Assembly (NCBI GenBank): GCA_902488465.1
Contig: CABTWE010000004.1
Span: 18,023-82,022 of the forward strand
From: an uncultured Tissierellia bacterium
GTDB lineage: Bacteria > Bacillota > Clostridia > Tissierellales > Peptoniphilaceae
Direction of reading: 5' to 3'
DNA: 64,000 nt
Positions 27,467-36,558 of this stretch are shown here, one piece after another. The stretch's first letter is position 1. Every line of letters starts with the position of its first letter. The position numbers were made by a program, and so were the translations under genes. The notes under the pieces were generated by a model. That model ran no database searches and was not told where the DNA came from. It saw only the letters and a program-made list of their open reading frames with translations.

Positions 27467-29110
27467 ATGACTAATATTAATGCGGGCATGATGCGCAATG
27501 CGATAAAAAGTGCCATCAAAAACCTAGATGTAAATAAAGAAATGGTTAACTCCCTGAATGTTTTTCCGGTTCCTGACGGAGATACCGGGATTAATATGTT
27601 TCTTACAATAAAATCAGCAGGCAATTATGCTTTGGCAGAAGAGACAACTCACTGTGGTGAACTTTCGCGAGCTCTTAGCAAAGGTGCACTTATGGGTGCA
27701 AGAGGAAACTCAGGTGTTATACTTTCGCAAATTCTTAGAGGATTTTATATGGGAATTCAGGATTTCAAGGAACTCGACGTAAGAGCGATAAAACGCGGCT
27801 TTGAATCTTCAAAAGAAGTTGCTTATAAAGCGGTTATGAAACCGACAGAAGGAACAATTTTGAGTGTTGTAAGATATATGGCTGCCTTTGCTGTTTCAAA
27901 CCAAAGTAAGTATAGCGACACAATCGAATACCTTGAAGCAATATATGCGGAAGGTGAAAGAGCACTTGAAAAGACTCCTGAAATGCTTCCTGTTTTAAAA
28001 GACGCGGGAGTTGTGGACTCCGGCGGTAAAGGACTTCTTGTTTTGATGAGAGGTGCTATTGACGGTCTTAAAGGCGAAGAAGTTCAATACACAGCTGAAG
28101 TTGTAGAAACAAAGACGCAGGAAGTTCATTTTGATGAAAATATTAAATTCGGATATTGTACTGAATTTATTATTCACACCGACAATACAGATCAACATGA
28201 CGCAGACACACTCAAAGAAGAACTTTTAAAGATTGGTGACAGTCTTGTTTGTGTTAAGGTTGAAGATATTATAAAAGTTCATGTGCATACGAATCATCCG
28301 GGAAAAGCTCTTGAGCTTGCACTCGAAAGAGGATACTTAACCGGAATCAAGTCAGACAATATGAGACTTCAAAATGCTGAAGTGAGACGTGCACACGAAG
28401 AGGAACAACAAAAGAAATATGAATCTATAAAGGCACAGGATGCGGGACCTCAAAAAGAGTACGGCTTTGTTGCAGTTGCATCCGGCGATGGCATAATGAG
28501 TGTGTTCAAAGATTTCGAAGTCGATGAAATCGTTTGGGGCGGACAAACAATGAATCCGAGCGTTGAAGATTTAACCAAAAAAATCGAAAAGATAAACGCA
28601 AAGACTATTTTTGTGCTTCCAAACAATTCAAATATCGTTTTGACGGCTGAGAAGGCTGCTGAAGTTTCGGACAAAAATGTTATAGTTATTCCGACAAAGA
28701 CAATTCCACAAGGCATTTCAGCAATGATTAACTTCGATTTTGATTTGGATCTTGAGGATGCAATTGAAACGCTAAATGATGCCATAAAAGCCGTTAAGAG
28801 CGGTTCAATAACATATGCTGTGAGAGACACCACAGTTTCGGGCAAGAAGATAAACCAAGGCGATTACATGGGAATTTTGGAATCGGAAATTGTATCTTCG
28901 AGCGACGACATCTATGAAACAGTTCTTGAAACTTTAAAAAAAGGAATAGATGAAGATTCTTCTATCGTGACGCTATATGCAGGTCAAGATGTTACCGAAG
29001 TACAAATGGAAGAGCTTATAGAAAAACTTGAAAATGAATTTGATGACATTACGATTGAAGGCTTAATGGGTAATCAACAAGTTTACTATTATTTGATAAG
29101 TATTGAATAA
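27467..29110 (+). CDS. fakA: DAK2-domain fatty acid kinase-type protein (FakA/YloV)
   Basis: FakA phosphorylates exogenous fatty acids presented by a FakB (DegV) partner, giving acyl-phosphate that feeds PlsY/PlsX. The N-terminal DhaL domain (about 1-200) has NVFPVPDGDTGINM with metal-binding aspartates, and SRALSKGALMGARGNSGVILSQILRG. The central and C-terminal domains (to residue 547) match the YloV layout. No DegV/FakB gene is in the window. AGGAGG precedes the ATG. A hairpin follows directly after the stop. Confidence 0.9.
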   Translation: MTNINAGMMRNAIKSAIKNLDVNKEMVNSLNVFPVPDGDTGINMFLTIKSAGNYALAEETTHCGELSRALSKGALMGARGNSGVILSQILRGFYMGIQDFKELDVRAIKRGFESSKEVAYKAVMKPTEGTILSVVRYMAAFAVSNQSKYSDTIEYLEAIYAEGERALEKTPEMLPVLKDAGVVDSGGKGLLVLMRGAIDGLKGEEVQYTAEVVETKTQEVHFDENIKFGYCTEFIIHTDNTDQHDADTLKEELLKIGDSLVCVKVEDIIKVHVHTNHPGKALELALERGYLTGIKSDNMRLQNAEVRRAHEEEQQKKYESIKAQDAGPQKEYGFVAVASGDGIMSVFKDFEVDEIVWGGQTMNPSVEDLTKKIEKINAKTIFVLPNNSNIVLTAEKAAEVSDKNVIVIPTKTIPQGISAMINFDFDLDLEDAIETLNDAIKAVKSGSITYAVRDTTVSGKKINQGDYMGILESEIVSSSDDIYETVLETLKKGIDEDSSIVTLYAGQDVTEVQMEELIEKLENEFDDITIEGLMGNQQVYYYLISIE

Positions 29111-29111
29111 T

Positions 29112-29142
29112 AAAGGGCCGATTTCGGCTCTTTATTTTAATT
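29112..29142 (+). terminator. Terminator or attenuator between fakA and recG
   Basis: Stem AAAGGGCCG (29112-29120) with CGGCTCTTT (29125-29133), one wobble, short loop, then a T-rich stretch. It ends only a few bases before the recG ribosome site, leaving no room for a promoter, so partial readthrough is likely. Confidence 0.75.
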
Positions 29143-29154
29143 TGGGGAGATTTT

Positions 29155-31173
29155 TTGGAGCTTAAAGACATAAAGAAAATTGGTCCGAAAAGACTTGAGG
29201 GCCTCCGAAAATTAAATATTACCGACATAAATGATCTCGTTTTTTATTCACCGAATTACTATGAGGACAGAAAAACTTTGGTGCGCGTAAAGGATTTGGA
29301 TTTTGAAAAGAAACAGCTCGTGCATTTAAAAATTGTTGCGGGACCGGCAAGGCGAAAGACAGCCAGCAATATGACGATGGTTTCGTACAATGCGACTGAC
29401 GGCGAAAGACCGGTTGAAATTGTTTTCTTTAATCAAAGCTTTGCTGTTTCTTATTTTAAAAAGGGGCTGTCTTATTATATTTTTGGAAAGCCTAGTATTT
29501 ATAACAACAGAGTGAGCTTTTCAAATCCGATTTTTTCGCAAGTGAAGGGCAAAGACCTCGGAGTTATAGTTCCGATTTATCCGCTTAATGCCACGATTAC
29601 AAATAAGATTTTGCGTGAGTCGATAAAAGCGGCACTTGACAATTTTACGGATATAAAACTTTTGCCGGACGAAATTGTAAAAAAATATAATTTCTTGAGT
29701 ATAAAAGCTCTCCTTCGCATGATACATTTTCCGGAAGAGATTGAAAAAGCGAACTATGCGATAAAATCAATGGCTTATGTAGAAGCGTTTTTGTTAAATG
29801 TTATGAAATATTCAAATTTCAGCTTTACAAAAAAATCTAAAGGAAAAGTTATAAGGGACACGAGCGAAGAACGCGATTTTCTGAGGGGGTTGCCGTTTCT
29901 TCTGACCGAAGGGCAAAAGGATGCAATTGTCGATATTAAACGCGATTTGGAAGCAGATTATTCGATGAATCGACTCCTTCAAGGTGACGTCGGTTCGGGA
30001 AAGACTGTTGTCGGACAATATATGGCGATAAAGACGGTTGCCGGGGGCAAGCAAGTTGCTTTTATGGCACCTACAACGCTTCTTGCGGTTCAAAACTACG
30101 AGAAGCTTAAAACTTTTGTCGATAAATTTAATATGAACTGTGAACTTTTAATTTCGAAGACAAAGAAAAAAGACAAGGAACGTATATACGAAGAAGTTCA
30201 AAATGGAAACATCGACATTCTTGTCGGCACACATTCTCTTTTAAATGAGGATATAAATTTCAAGGATTTGGGTTCGGTAATAATCGACGAGCAACATCGC
30301 TTTGGAGTAAATCAACGAAACAATTTGATTGAAAAGGGCAACGGTACAAATGTTCTTGTCATGAGTGCAACTCCTATTCCAAGAAGCCTTTCGATTATTC
30401 TTTACGGCGATATGGATATTTCTGAGATAAAAACAATGCCGGAAGGAAGGCAAAAAATCGACACTTATGTGCTGACGGAAAAAGAAATGGACAGCATAAA
30501 CGGTTTTGTAAGGCGAGAACTTCAAAACGGCAGACAAGCGTATTATGTTTGTCCGCTTATTGAGGAGAGTGAGAAGTCTGATTTAAATTCAGCGACGGAA
30601 CTTTATGAAAGATTAAAAGAAGAATTCAGCGGAAAAAATGTTGCGCTTTTGACAGGGCGAACTGACGACGAAGAAAAAGAAAAAATCATGACCGACTTTA
30701 AAGACGGTTTAATTGATGTTCTTGTCTCGACAACGGTTATAGAAGTGGGAATTGACGTGCCGAATGCAACTACAATTGTCATTATGAACGGCGAGAGATT
30801 TGGCCTTGCTCAGCTCCATCAGCTTAGAGGACGAGTTGGCAGAGGTCAGTATAAAAGCACGTGTATTATTGCTCACAATGCAAAGAATGATGAAACATAC
30901 TCAAGGCTTAAGACAATCGAAAGAAGTAACGACGGATTTTATATCGCTATGGAGGACTTAAAGCAAAGAGGGCCCGGCGAAATTTTGGGTCTCAAGCAAA
31001 GCGGTGCGCAGAAATTTAAATTTTTGGATTTTGAGACAGATTTAAACATTGTTATGAGAGCGAAAAATGATTTCGATGAATATATAAAAAATGCAAGCAA
31101 AGCTGAAGTGAACGAACTCAAAAACAATGCGGAGCTTTTGCTTGGAAAAATAGAAAGCGGTGTACTAAATTAA
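29155..31173 (+). CDS. recG: ATP-dependent DNA helicase RecG
   Basis: RecG remodels stalled forks and branch-migrates Holliday junctions. The 672-residue protein has an N-terminal wedge/OB domain, Walker A GDVGSGKT at residues 277-284, DEQHRFG as motif II and QLRGRVGRG as motif VI, with the C-terminal TRG-like segment after it. The start is TTG at 29155 behind GGGGAGA; translation from there begins with the expected helix-hairpin-helix-like IKKIGPKRLEGLRKL. It overlaps rsmD by one base. Confidence 0.96.
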   Translation: MELKDIKKIGPKRLEGLRKLNITDINDLVFYSPNYYEDRKTLVRVKDLDFEKKQLVHLKIVAGPARRKTASNMTMVSYNATDGERPVEIVFFNQSFAVSYFKKGLSYYIFGKPSIYNNRVSFSNPIFSQVKGKDLGVIVPIYPLNATITNKILRESIKAALDNFTDIKLLPDEIVKKYNFLSIKALLRMIHFPEEIEKANYAIKSMAYVEAFLLNVMKYSNFSFTKKSKGKVIRDTSEERDFLRGLPFLLTEGQKDAIVDIKRDLEADYSMNRLLQGDVGSGKTVVGQYMAIKTVAGGKQVAFMAPTTLLAVQNYEKLKTFVDKFNMNCELLISKTKKKDKERIYEEVQNGNIDILVGTHSLLNEDINFKDLGSVIIDEQHRFGVNQRNNLIEKGNGTNVLVMSATPIPRSLSIILYGDMDISEIKTMPEGRQKIDTYVLTEKEMDSINGFVRRELQNGRQAYYVCPLIEESEKSDLNSATELYERLKEEFSGKNVALLTGRTDDEEKEKIMTDFKDGLIDVLVSTTVIEVGIDVPNATTIVIMNGERFGLAQLHQLRGRVGRGQYKSTCIIAHNAKNDETYSRLKTIERSNDGFYIAMEDLKQRGPGEILGLKQSGAQKFKFLDFETDLNIVMRAKNDFDEYIKNASKAEVNELKNNAELLLGKIESGVLN

Positions 31174-31736
31174 TGAGAGTTATTTCGGGAAAAAATAGAG
31201 GAACAAAACTAGTAGCACCTGAGGGAATGACGACACGACCGACGGATGACATGCTAAAAGAAAATATTTTTAATTTAATTGGACCTATAATGCCGGAGTC
31301 AAGCGTTTTGGATTTGTTTGCGGGTTCCGGTCAAATCGGCATCGAATTTTTGTCGCGTGGTGCGAAGAATGCGGTTTTTGTGGACAACAATATAAAAGCG
31401 ATAAATTCTATAAAACAAAATTTAGAAAAAACAAAACATATTGAAGTTGGAAAAGTAATTAAATCCAATGTAAATACTGTACTTTCAAGACTTTCAGGGG
31501 AGAAATTTGACTATATTTATCTCGATCCACCATATGATGATAAAAAAAATTTGCTGGAAGTGTTTAATATTATTGAAAAATCTGATATAATAAAGCTAAG
31601 CACGGAAATTATTATTGAAACGGTAAAAGATTTTTCAATTTCCAATGTGAATATAATAAAAGAGCGTGTTTATGGAAAGAGAAAAGTTTTAATTATCGGA
31701 GGTAACTATGATAGCAGTTTATCCGGGGAGTTTTGA
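31173..31736 (+). CDS. rsmD: 16S rRNA (guanine966-N2)-methyltransferase RsmD
   Basis: SAM-dependent methyltransferase for G966 of 16S rRNA. The 187-residue protein begins [10 protein letters not shown], has the SAM-binding [14 protein letters not shown] (about 45-58) and the catalytic DPPY in YLDPPYDD. It overlaps recG by one base and coaD by 29 bases, the usual recG-rsmD-coaD arrangement of clostridia. Confidence 0.95.
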   Translation: MRVISGKNRGTKLVAPEGMTTRPTDDMLKENIFNLIGPIMPESSVLDLFAGSGQIGIEFLSRGAKNAVFVDNNIKAINSIKQNLEKTKHIEVGKVIKSNVNTVLSRLSGEKFDYIYLDPPYDDKKNLLEVFNIIEKSDIIKLSTEIIIETVKDFSISNVNIIKERVYGKRKVLIIGGNYDSSLSGEF

Positions 31737-32187
31737 TCCGGTCACAAATGGACATATAGACATTATACAGCGTGCGGCAAAACTTACAGATACATTATAT
31801 GTAGCTGTACTTACAAATCCATCCAAAAAACCGTTTTTCACAGTTGAGGAAAGGATTAGCCTGCTCGAAAAAGTGACGGAAGATATTCCTAATGTTAAAA
31901 TTGAACCTTTTAGCGGATTACTGATAGATTATGCAGAAAAAATCGGTGCAAAGATTATATTTAGAGGATTGAGAGCTGTCTCGGATTATGAATACGAGTT
32001 GCAAATGGCTCTTGCAAACAAAAAGTTGAAGGGCGACACAGAGACATTATTTATGGTTGCAAACTCGAAATATTCATTTTTGAGTTCAAGTTTAGTAAAA
32101 GAAATCGCAACATTTGGCGGCGATTTAACCGGAATGGTTCCGGATTTTGTTATAAGTGAAGTAGAGGCTAAAATAAAGAGGAGGTAG
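31708..32187 (+). CDS. coaD: Phosphopantetheine adenylyltransferase
   Basis: Adenylylates 4'-phosphopantetheine to dephospho-CoA, following the CoaBC step. The 159-residue protein starts [20 protein letters not shown] with the TxGH nucleotidyltransferase motif; the conserved [12 protein letters not shown] loop and the second motif, [12 protein letters not shown] (usually xISSTxVR), are present. CGGAGG lies just before the ATG, inside rsmD. Confidence 0.95.
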   Translation: MIAVYPGSFDPVTNGHIDIIQRAAKLTDTLYVAVLTNPSKKPFFTVEERISLLEKVTEDIPNVKIEPFSGLLIDYAEKIGAKIIFRGLRAVSDYEYELQMALANKKLKGDTETLFMVANSKYSFLSSSLVKEIATFGGDLTGMVPDFVISEVEAKIKRR

Positions 32188-32191
32188 CTAA

Positions 32192-32662
32192 ATGGATGTT
32201 TTAGAAATTATAGATTCCATTGAAGATTTAGTTGAAGGTGCAAAACCGGCATTTTTCAGCAACAAAGTTGCAGTCGGAAGAGAAGAAATTCTTGAACTTT
32301 TGAGCGATTTAAGGCTCAAATTGCCTGATGACATCAAACAAGCAACATGGATTAAAGGCGAAAGAGAAAGAATACTTAATGAAGCAAGAATGGATGCAGA
32401 CAAAGTTATTAATGACGCAAAAGTTGAGCTCGGTCGACTTCTTTCGGAAGAAAGCGTTTTGATTGAAGCAAAGAAACAAGCAGCACAAATAATTAAAGCT
32501 GCAACTGAAAAATCCGTTCAAATTTCTATGGGCTCAATTGAGTACACCGACAAAATTTTAAACGGTACTCAAGAAAACTTAAATAAAGTTATTGATACTT
32601 TAAATGACAACCGTCGCCAACTTGCAGAGATGGCTTCGGAAATCAAAAGAAATAATCAATAG
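32192..32662 (+). CDS. Coiled-coil protein of the coaD neighbourhood, function unknown
   Basis: A 156-residue soluble protein that looks almost wholly helical. A globular-looking N-terminus (about 1-45) is followed by long charged helices (about 55-155) with the alternation seen in ATP-synthase b-subunit or DivIVA-like proteins. Homologues at this position are often named ATPase, but I see no nucleotide-binding motif. AGGAGG precedes the ATG, four bases after coaD, so it is co-transcribed with coaD. A strong terminator closes the unit. Confidence 0.65.
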   Translation: MDVLEIIDSIEDLVEGAKPAFFSNKVAVGREEILELLSDLRLKLPDDIKQATWIKGERERILNEARMDADKVINDAKVELGRLLSEESVLIEAKKQAAQIIKAATEKSVQISMGSIEYTDKILNGTQENLNKVIDTLNDNRRQLAEMASEIKRNNQ

Positions 32663-32677
32663 ACATACAATATTATT

Positions 32678-32703
32678 GCTCGATTTAAATCGAGCTTTTT
32701 TTT
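32678..32703 (+). terminator. Terminator after the coaD operon
   Basis: A perfect 18-base palindrome of GCTCGATTT and AAATCGAGC (32678-32695) followed by eight T residues. Confidence 0.88.
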
Positions 32704-32745
32704 ATGCACTATTAGTTACAATTGGTTACAATGTTAAATATTTAA

Positions 32746-32773
32746 TTGTATTTACTTGTAATGAATTTATAAG
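32746..32773 (+). promoter_or_regulatory. Possible promoter of the opp operon
   Basis: TTGTAT (32746-32751), 16-bp spacer, TATAAG (32768-32773). A second, perfect TATAAT at 32782-32787 lacks a well-spaced -35. Upstream, GTTACAAT occurs twice (32715-32722 and 32725-32732). Confidence 0.35.
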
Positions 32774-32831
32774 AATGTTATTATAATAGTGACATTTATA
32801 TTAATATATTCTATAAAATGTGAGGTGTGAG

Positions 32832-33797
32832 ATGAAAAAATATGTATTATCAAAATTTCTAATGGGTTTTGTGACCATATCTTTCTCTTTCATTCTCACA
32901 TTTTTTTTAATTAGGCTCGCACCGGGCACGCCTATGAGAATAGTTGCAGGAAAGGAAAATCCAAATCCTGAACAAATCGAACATTTGACTGCAAAGTATG
33001 GACTTGATAAACCGGTTGGCGTACAATTTGTAAATTATATTAAAAATATGACAAAAGGCGATTTCGGTTTTTCATATCGAAACAATTTGTCGGTTCTCGA
33101 AGTTATAAAGAAACGCATAGCACCAACGCTTATGCTTTCTCTTACGTCGAATATACTTTCGGCAATAATTGGAGGATTTATGGGTCTATATATCGGGAGA
33201 AGGAAGAACAGTATACTCGATAAATCCATGAATTATATTTCATATATTATGGATGCGATTCCGGGTTTTTGGCTTGCAATGATAATGATTATGATTTTTT
33301 CTTCTAAACTCGGTTGGTTTCCAACTTCGGGAATGTACAATATTAGAGAAAGCTACACGGGCTTCAGGAAGTTCTTAGATTTACTATATCACATGACACT
33401 TCCGATTCTTACTATTGTTTTAATTCAAACGCCGATTTACTTCAGAATTGCAAGAGCATCTGTAATAAACACTATGAATATGGGATTTTTAAAGACGTTC
33501 AGAGCAGCGGGGCTAACGGAAGGGGAAATTTTTAGAAAATATGTTATGAAAAATTCGCTCATTCCTATACTAACCACTTTCAGCATGTCGCTTGCATTCA
33601 CGATAAGCGGCGCGGCTCTAATTGAAATTGTGTTCTCGTGGCCGGGAATGGGGCGACTTATAATCGATTCGATAAACGGACGCGACTATATGGTTTTAAA
33701 CGGACTCTATCTTATGATTTCAATTTCGGTTATTGTATTTACAATTTTTACAGATGTTTTATATGCAATTGTTGACCCGAGGATAAGGACGAAGTGA
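32832..33797 (+). CDS. oppB: Oligopeptide ABC transporter permease (OppB/DppB type)
   Basis: First membrane subunit of a peptide importer. The 321-residue protein has an N-terminal helix (YVLSKFLMGFVTISFSFILTFFLIRLAPGTP region), five further helices and the EAA-type loop TFRAAGLTEGEIFRKYVMKNSLIP (in two parts around residue 230). The WPGMGRLIIDSINGRDY signature before the last helix is typical of OppB. The ATG at 32832 follows GAGGTG; an in-frame GTG at 32820 is the alternative. Five genes in tight order complete the transporter. Substrate (di- or oligopeptide, nickel, etc.) cannot be read from the permease. Confidence 0.92.
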   Translation: MKKYVLSKFLMGFVTISFSFILTFFLIRLAPGTPMRIVAGKENPNPEQIEHLTAKYGLDKPVGVQFVNYIKNMTKGDFGFSYRNNLSVLEVIKKRIAPTLMLSLTSNILSAIIGGFMGLYIGRRKNSILDKSMNYISYIMDAIPGFWLAMIMIMIFSSKLGWFPTSGMYNIRESYTGFRKFLDLLYHMTLPILTIVLIQTPIYFRIARASVINTMNMGFLKTFRAAGLTEGEIFRKYVMKNSLIPILTTFSMSLAFTISGAALIEIVFSWPGMGRLIIDSINGRDYMVLNGLYLMISISVIVFTIFTDVLYAIVDPRIRTK

Positions 33798-33798
33798 T

Positions 33799-34611
33799 AT
33801 GAAAAAGCTATTAAAAAAACCGGAATTTATAATCGGAACGACAATGATTTTTATAACGATACTTATGGCGATTTTTGCTCCTTTCATTGCAACGCATGAT
33901 CCGATGACTTTGACGGACGACCTTTTGACTCCGCCGGGAAGAGAATATTATTTCGGAACGGACAATCTAGGGCGAGACGTTTTCAGTATGGCGATTTACG
34001 GCACGAGGGCATCTCTATATGTCGGAATTACCGCCGCAATCATCTCGACATTAATCGGGATAACAATTGGAGCAATCACCGGATACTACGGCGGACATTT
34101 TGACAAAGTTGTATCGGAAATTATAAATATATTTCTTATGATACCGACATTCTTTTTGATAATTTTGTGCGTGTCGTTTTACGGCTCGGGAATTCGAAAT
34201 GCGGTCATCGTCATTGCTCTTACAAGTTGGATGGGAACTGCACGAATGATGAGAGCGCAAACCATGAGCATAAAGGAGCGCGACTTTATAAATTCGAGCA
34301 TCTGTATGGGAGAGAGTGACTTCAATATAATTTTCAGACACATTCTTCCGCACGGAATTTTTCCCATAGTTGTCAATGCAACGCTTTCGATTTCGTCGGC
34401 GATTCTATACGAAGCTTCGCTTTCGTTTTTGGGTCTTGGCGACAGAACGATAGTGAGTTGGGGGCAACTTATTTACAACGGTCGCGCATATTTGACAAAT
34501 GCTTGGTGGATTACAACTTTTGCAGGACTCTTTCTCGTGTTTGTTGTCGTTGGATTTTCAATGATTGCAAATGGAATAAATAAAATGTTGGTGGACGAAT
34601 CAAATGAATGA
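33799..34611 (+). CDS. oppC: Oligopeptide ABC transporter permease (OppC/DppC type)
   Basis: Second membrane subunit. The 270 residues include an N-terminal helix and five helices of the transport domain. HDPMTLTDDLLTPPGREYYFGTD and the following DNLGRDVFSM are the typical OppC_N region. The conserved FLGLGDRTIVSWGQL lies near residue 215. It is on the short side for the family. It starts one base after oppB and overlaps oppD by eight bases. Confidence 0.92.
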   Translation: MKKLLKKPEFIIGTTMIFITILMAIFAPFIATHDPMTLTDDLLTPPGREYYFGTDNLGRDVFSMAIYGTRASLYVGITAAIISTLIGITIGAITGYYGGHFDKVVSEIINIFLMIPTFFLIILCVSFYGSGIRNAVIVIALTSWMGTARMMRAQTMSIKERDFINSSICMGESDFNIIFRHILPHGIFPIVVNATLSISSAILYEASLSFLGLGDRTIVSWGQLIYNGRAYLTNAWWITTFAGLFLVFVVVGFSMIANGINKMLVDESNE

Positions 34612-35575
34612 TATCCTTTTAAAAGTTAGAAATTTTAATGTCTATTATAAATCAAGTGAAGGCGACGTTCACGCTGTCCGCGACGTAAATCTTGACTTTA
34701 TGGAAAACACGTCCTACGGCATTGTGGGCGAGTCGGGTTCCGGAAAGACCACACTTGTAATGGCGATTTTAAGACTCCTCGGGACAGATGCAAAAGTCAC
34801 GGGAGACGTGATCTATGAGGGAGTAAATCTAAATGATTTAAAAGAATCGGAGTTTAGAAAATATAGATGGACTGATTTTTCAATTGTATTTCAACAGGCG
34901 ATGAATTTTTTAAGTCCGGTTCACAAAATCGGAAAGCAACTCATTTCGATTTACACGGCGAACGGCCCGACAAAAAATAAAAAAGAAGCGAAAGAACAGA
35001 TTTTAAAAACTTTTAAAAAAGTAAATTTGACGGAAAATGTTTTTAATATGTATCCGCATGAACTCTCGGGCGGCATGATGCAAAGAGTTGCGATTTCATC
35101 TGCGATTCTTTTAAATCCGAAATTTCTCGTTATGGACGAAGCGACAACTGCACTCGATATAATAACGGAAGGACGAATTTTGGATGAGATAAAGCTTCTT
35201 GAAAAAGACAGAGATATGACACGCGTAATGATAACGCACGACGTTTCGGTTGTCAGCTCTTCGACAGAGAGGGTTATTGTAATGTATGGCGGACTTATTT
35301 TAGAAGAGGGGAAAGTCGGCGAGGTTTTTTTGAATCCATTGCATCCGTATACGAAGCTTCTTCTTGAGAGTTATCCGAAAATTAATGACGAAGCGAAATA
35401 TTTGAAATCAATCAAAGGCGGACTTCCGGATTTAAAAAGTGAGTATCAAGGTTGCGTTTTTTATGACAGATGTCCATACAGAAAAGAAAGTTGCAGATTG
35501 AATACTCCGGCGCTCGTTCGTCACGGCGACAGAAGTGTTGCATGTTTTTTGGCTGAGGGTGTTTTAGATGAATAA
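34604..35575 (+). CDS. oppD: Oligopeptide ABC transporter ATPase (OppD type)
   Basis: First ATP-binding subunit. Walker A GESGSGKTT (about 43-51), signature LSGGMMQRV (about 151-159) and a Walker B ending in FLVMDEATTALD. Most relatives have DEPTTALD, so the Pro is replaced by Ala while the catalytic Glu is kept. The C-terminal CVFYDRCPYRKESC is the oligopeptide-type cysteine motif that can hold an iron-sulfur cluster in some family members. The 323-residue length is normal. It overlaps both neighbours by eight bases. Confidence 0.93.
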   Translation: MNDILLKVRNFNVYYKSSEGDVHAVRDVNLDFMENTSYGIVGESGSGKTTLVMAILRLLGTDAKVTGDVIYEGVNLNDLKESEFRKYRWTDFSIVFQQAMNFLSPVHKIGKQLISIYTANGPTKNKKEAKEQILKTFKKVNLTENVFNMYPHELSGGMMQRVAISSAILLNPKFLVMDEATTALDIITEGRILDEIKLLEKDRDMTRVMITHDVSVVSSSTERVIVMYGGLILEEGKVGEVFLNPLHPYTKLLLESYPKINDEAKYLKSIKGGLPDLKSEYQGCVFYDRCPYRKESCRLNTPALVRHGDRSVACFLAEGVLDE

Positions 35576-36536
35576 TGAAATTATAAAAGTATGCAATTTA
35601 AAAAAGCACTATAAGACAAAAGACGGGATGTTGAAAGCACTTGACGGCGTCGACCTTTCGATAAAAGAAGGGGAGATCGTCGGAGTAATAGGCGAGTCGG
35701 GATGCGGAAAATCAACACTTGCAAAGCTCATTATCGGGCTTAATACTCCGACTGAAGGCGAGATTTTATACAAAGATAAATCCGTCGAAGAGTGGTTGAG
35801 AAAAGATAAACTTAAATTTAGACGCGACCTTCAAATGATTTTTCAAAATCCGTACGATGTTTTCGACAGCAAAATGAAAATTGAAGAAATTCTTTTGTCC
35901 CCACTCAAAATACACAAAATTGGACAAAATAAAAACGAGAGGCTGGACATTATAAGAGCGGGTCTTTCAAAGGCGGGTTTTAAAAATCCGAACGATTTTC
36001 TAAAAAGATATCCGCGCGAACTTTCGGGTGGACAGCTTCAAAGAATTTCTATTGTGCGTTCGATGCTATTAAAACCGAATGTAATCATTGCTGACGAACC
36101 GGTAAGCATGCTCGACGTTTCAATTCGGGCGGATATAATTAATATGTTGATAGATATCAGAGACGAGATGAATGTTTCGATGTTTTATATAAGCCACGAT
36201 ATTCCGACGACACAATTTTTAGTTCAAAAACTCGTTGTCATGTATCTTGGCAAAATTGTTGAATATGGACCTACGGAAATGGTTATAAATAATCCGTCAC
36301 ATCCATACACAAAGGCTCTTATTTCGCATGTCGGCTCGATTGACCCGACACATAAAATTGATAGAATAAAACTTAAAGGGGAAGTGCCTAAACCGATTGG
36401 CACGGGACCGGGTTGCTATTTCGAATCCAGATGCTACTGTTCACTTGAGAAATGCAGGAGAGAATATCCGGAATTTATCGAAATAGAAAAAGATCACTAT
36501 ATAAGCTGTTTCAATCCTGAAAACAGATATATATAA
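35568..36536 (+). CDS. oppF: Oligopeptide ABC transporter ATPase (OppF type)
   Basis: Second ATP-binding subunit, forming a heterodimer with OppD. Walker A GESGCGKST, signature LSGGQLQRIS and Walker B VIIADEPVSMLD are intact, and the C-terminus has the cysteine motif CYFESRCYCSLEKC. The 322-residue protein matches the family. It overlaps oppD by eight bases. Confidence 0.93.
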   Translation: MNNEIIKVCNLKKHYKTKDGMLKALDGVDLSIKEGEIVGVIGESGCGKSTLAKLIIGLNTPTEGEILYKDKSVEEWLRKDKLKFRRDLQMIFQNPYDVFDSKMKIEEILLSPLKIHKIGQNKNERLDIIRAGLSKAGFKNPNDFLKRYPRELSGGQLQRISIVRSMLLKPNVIIADEPVSMLDVSIRADIINMLIDIRDEMNVSMFYISHDIPTTQFLVQKLVVMYLGKIVEYGPTEMVINNPSHPYTKALISHVGSIDPTHKIDRIKLKGEVPKPIGTGPGCYFESRCYCSLEKCRREYPEFIEIEKDHYISCFNPENRYI

Positions 36537-36558
36537 TTTAAATTTCAAGGAGGATTTT

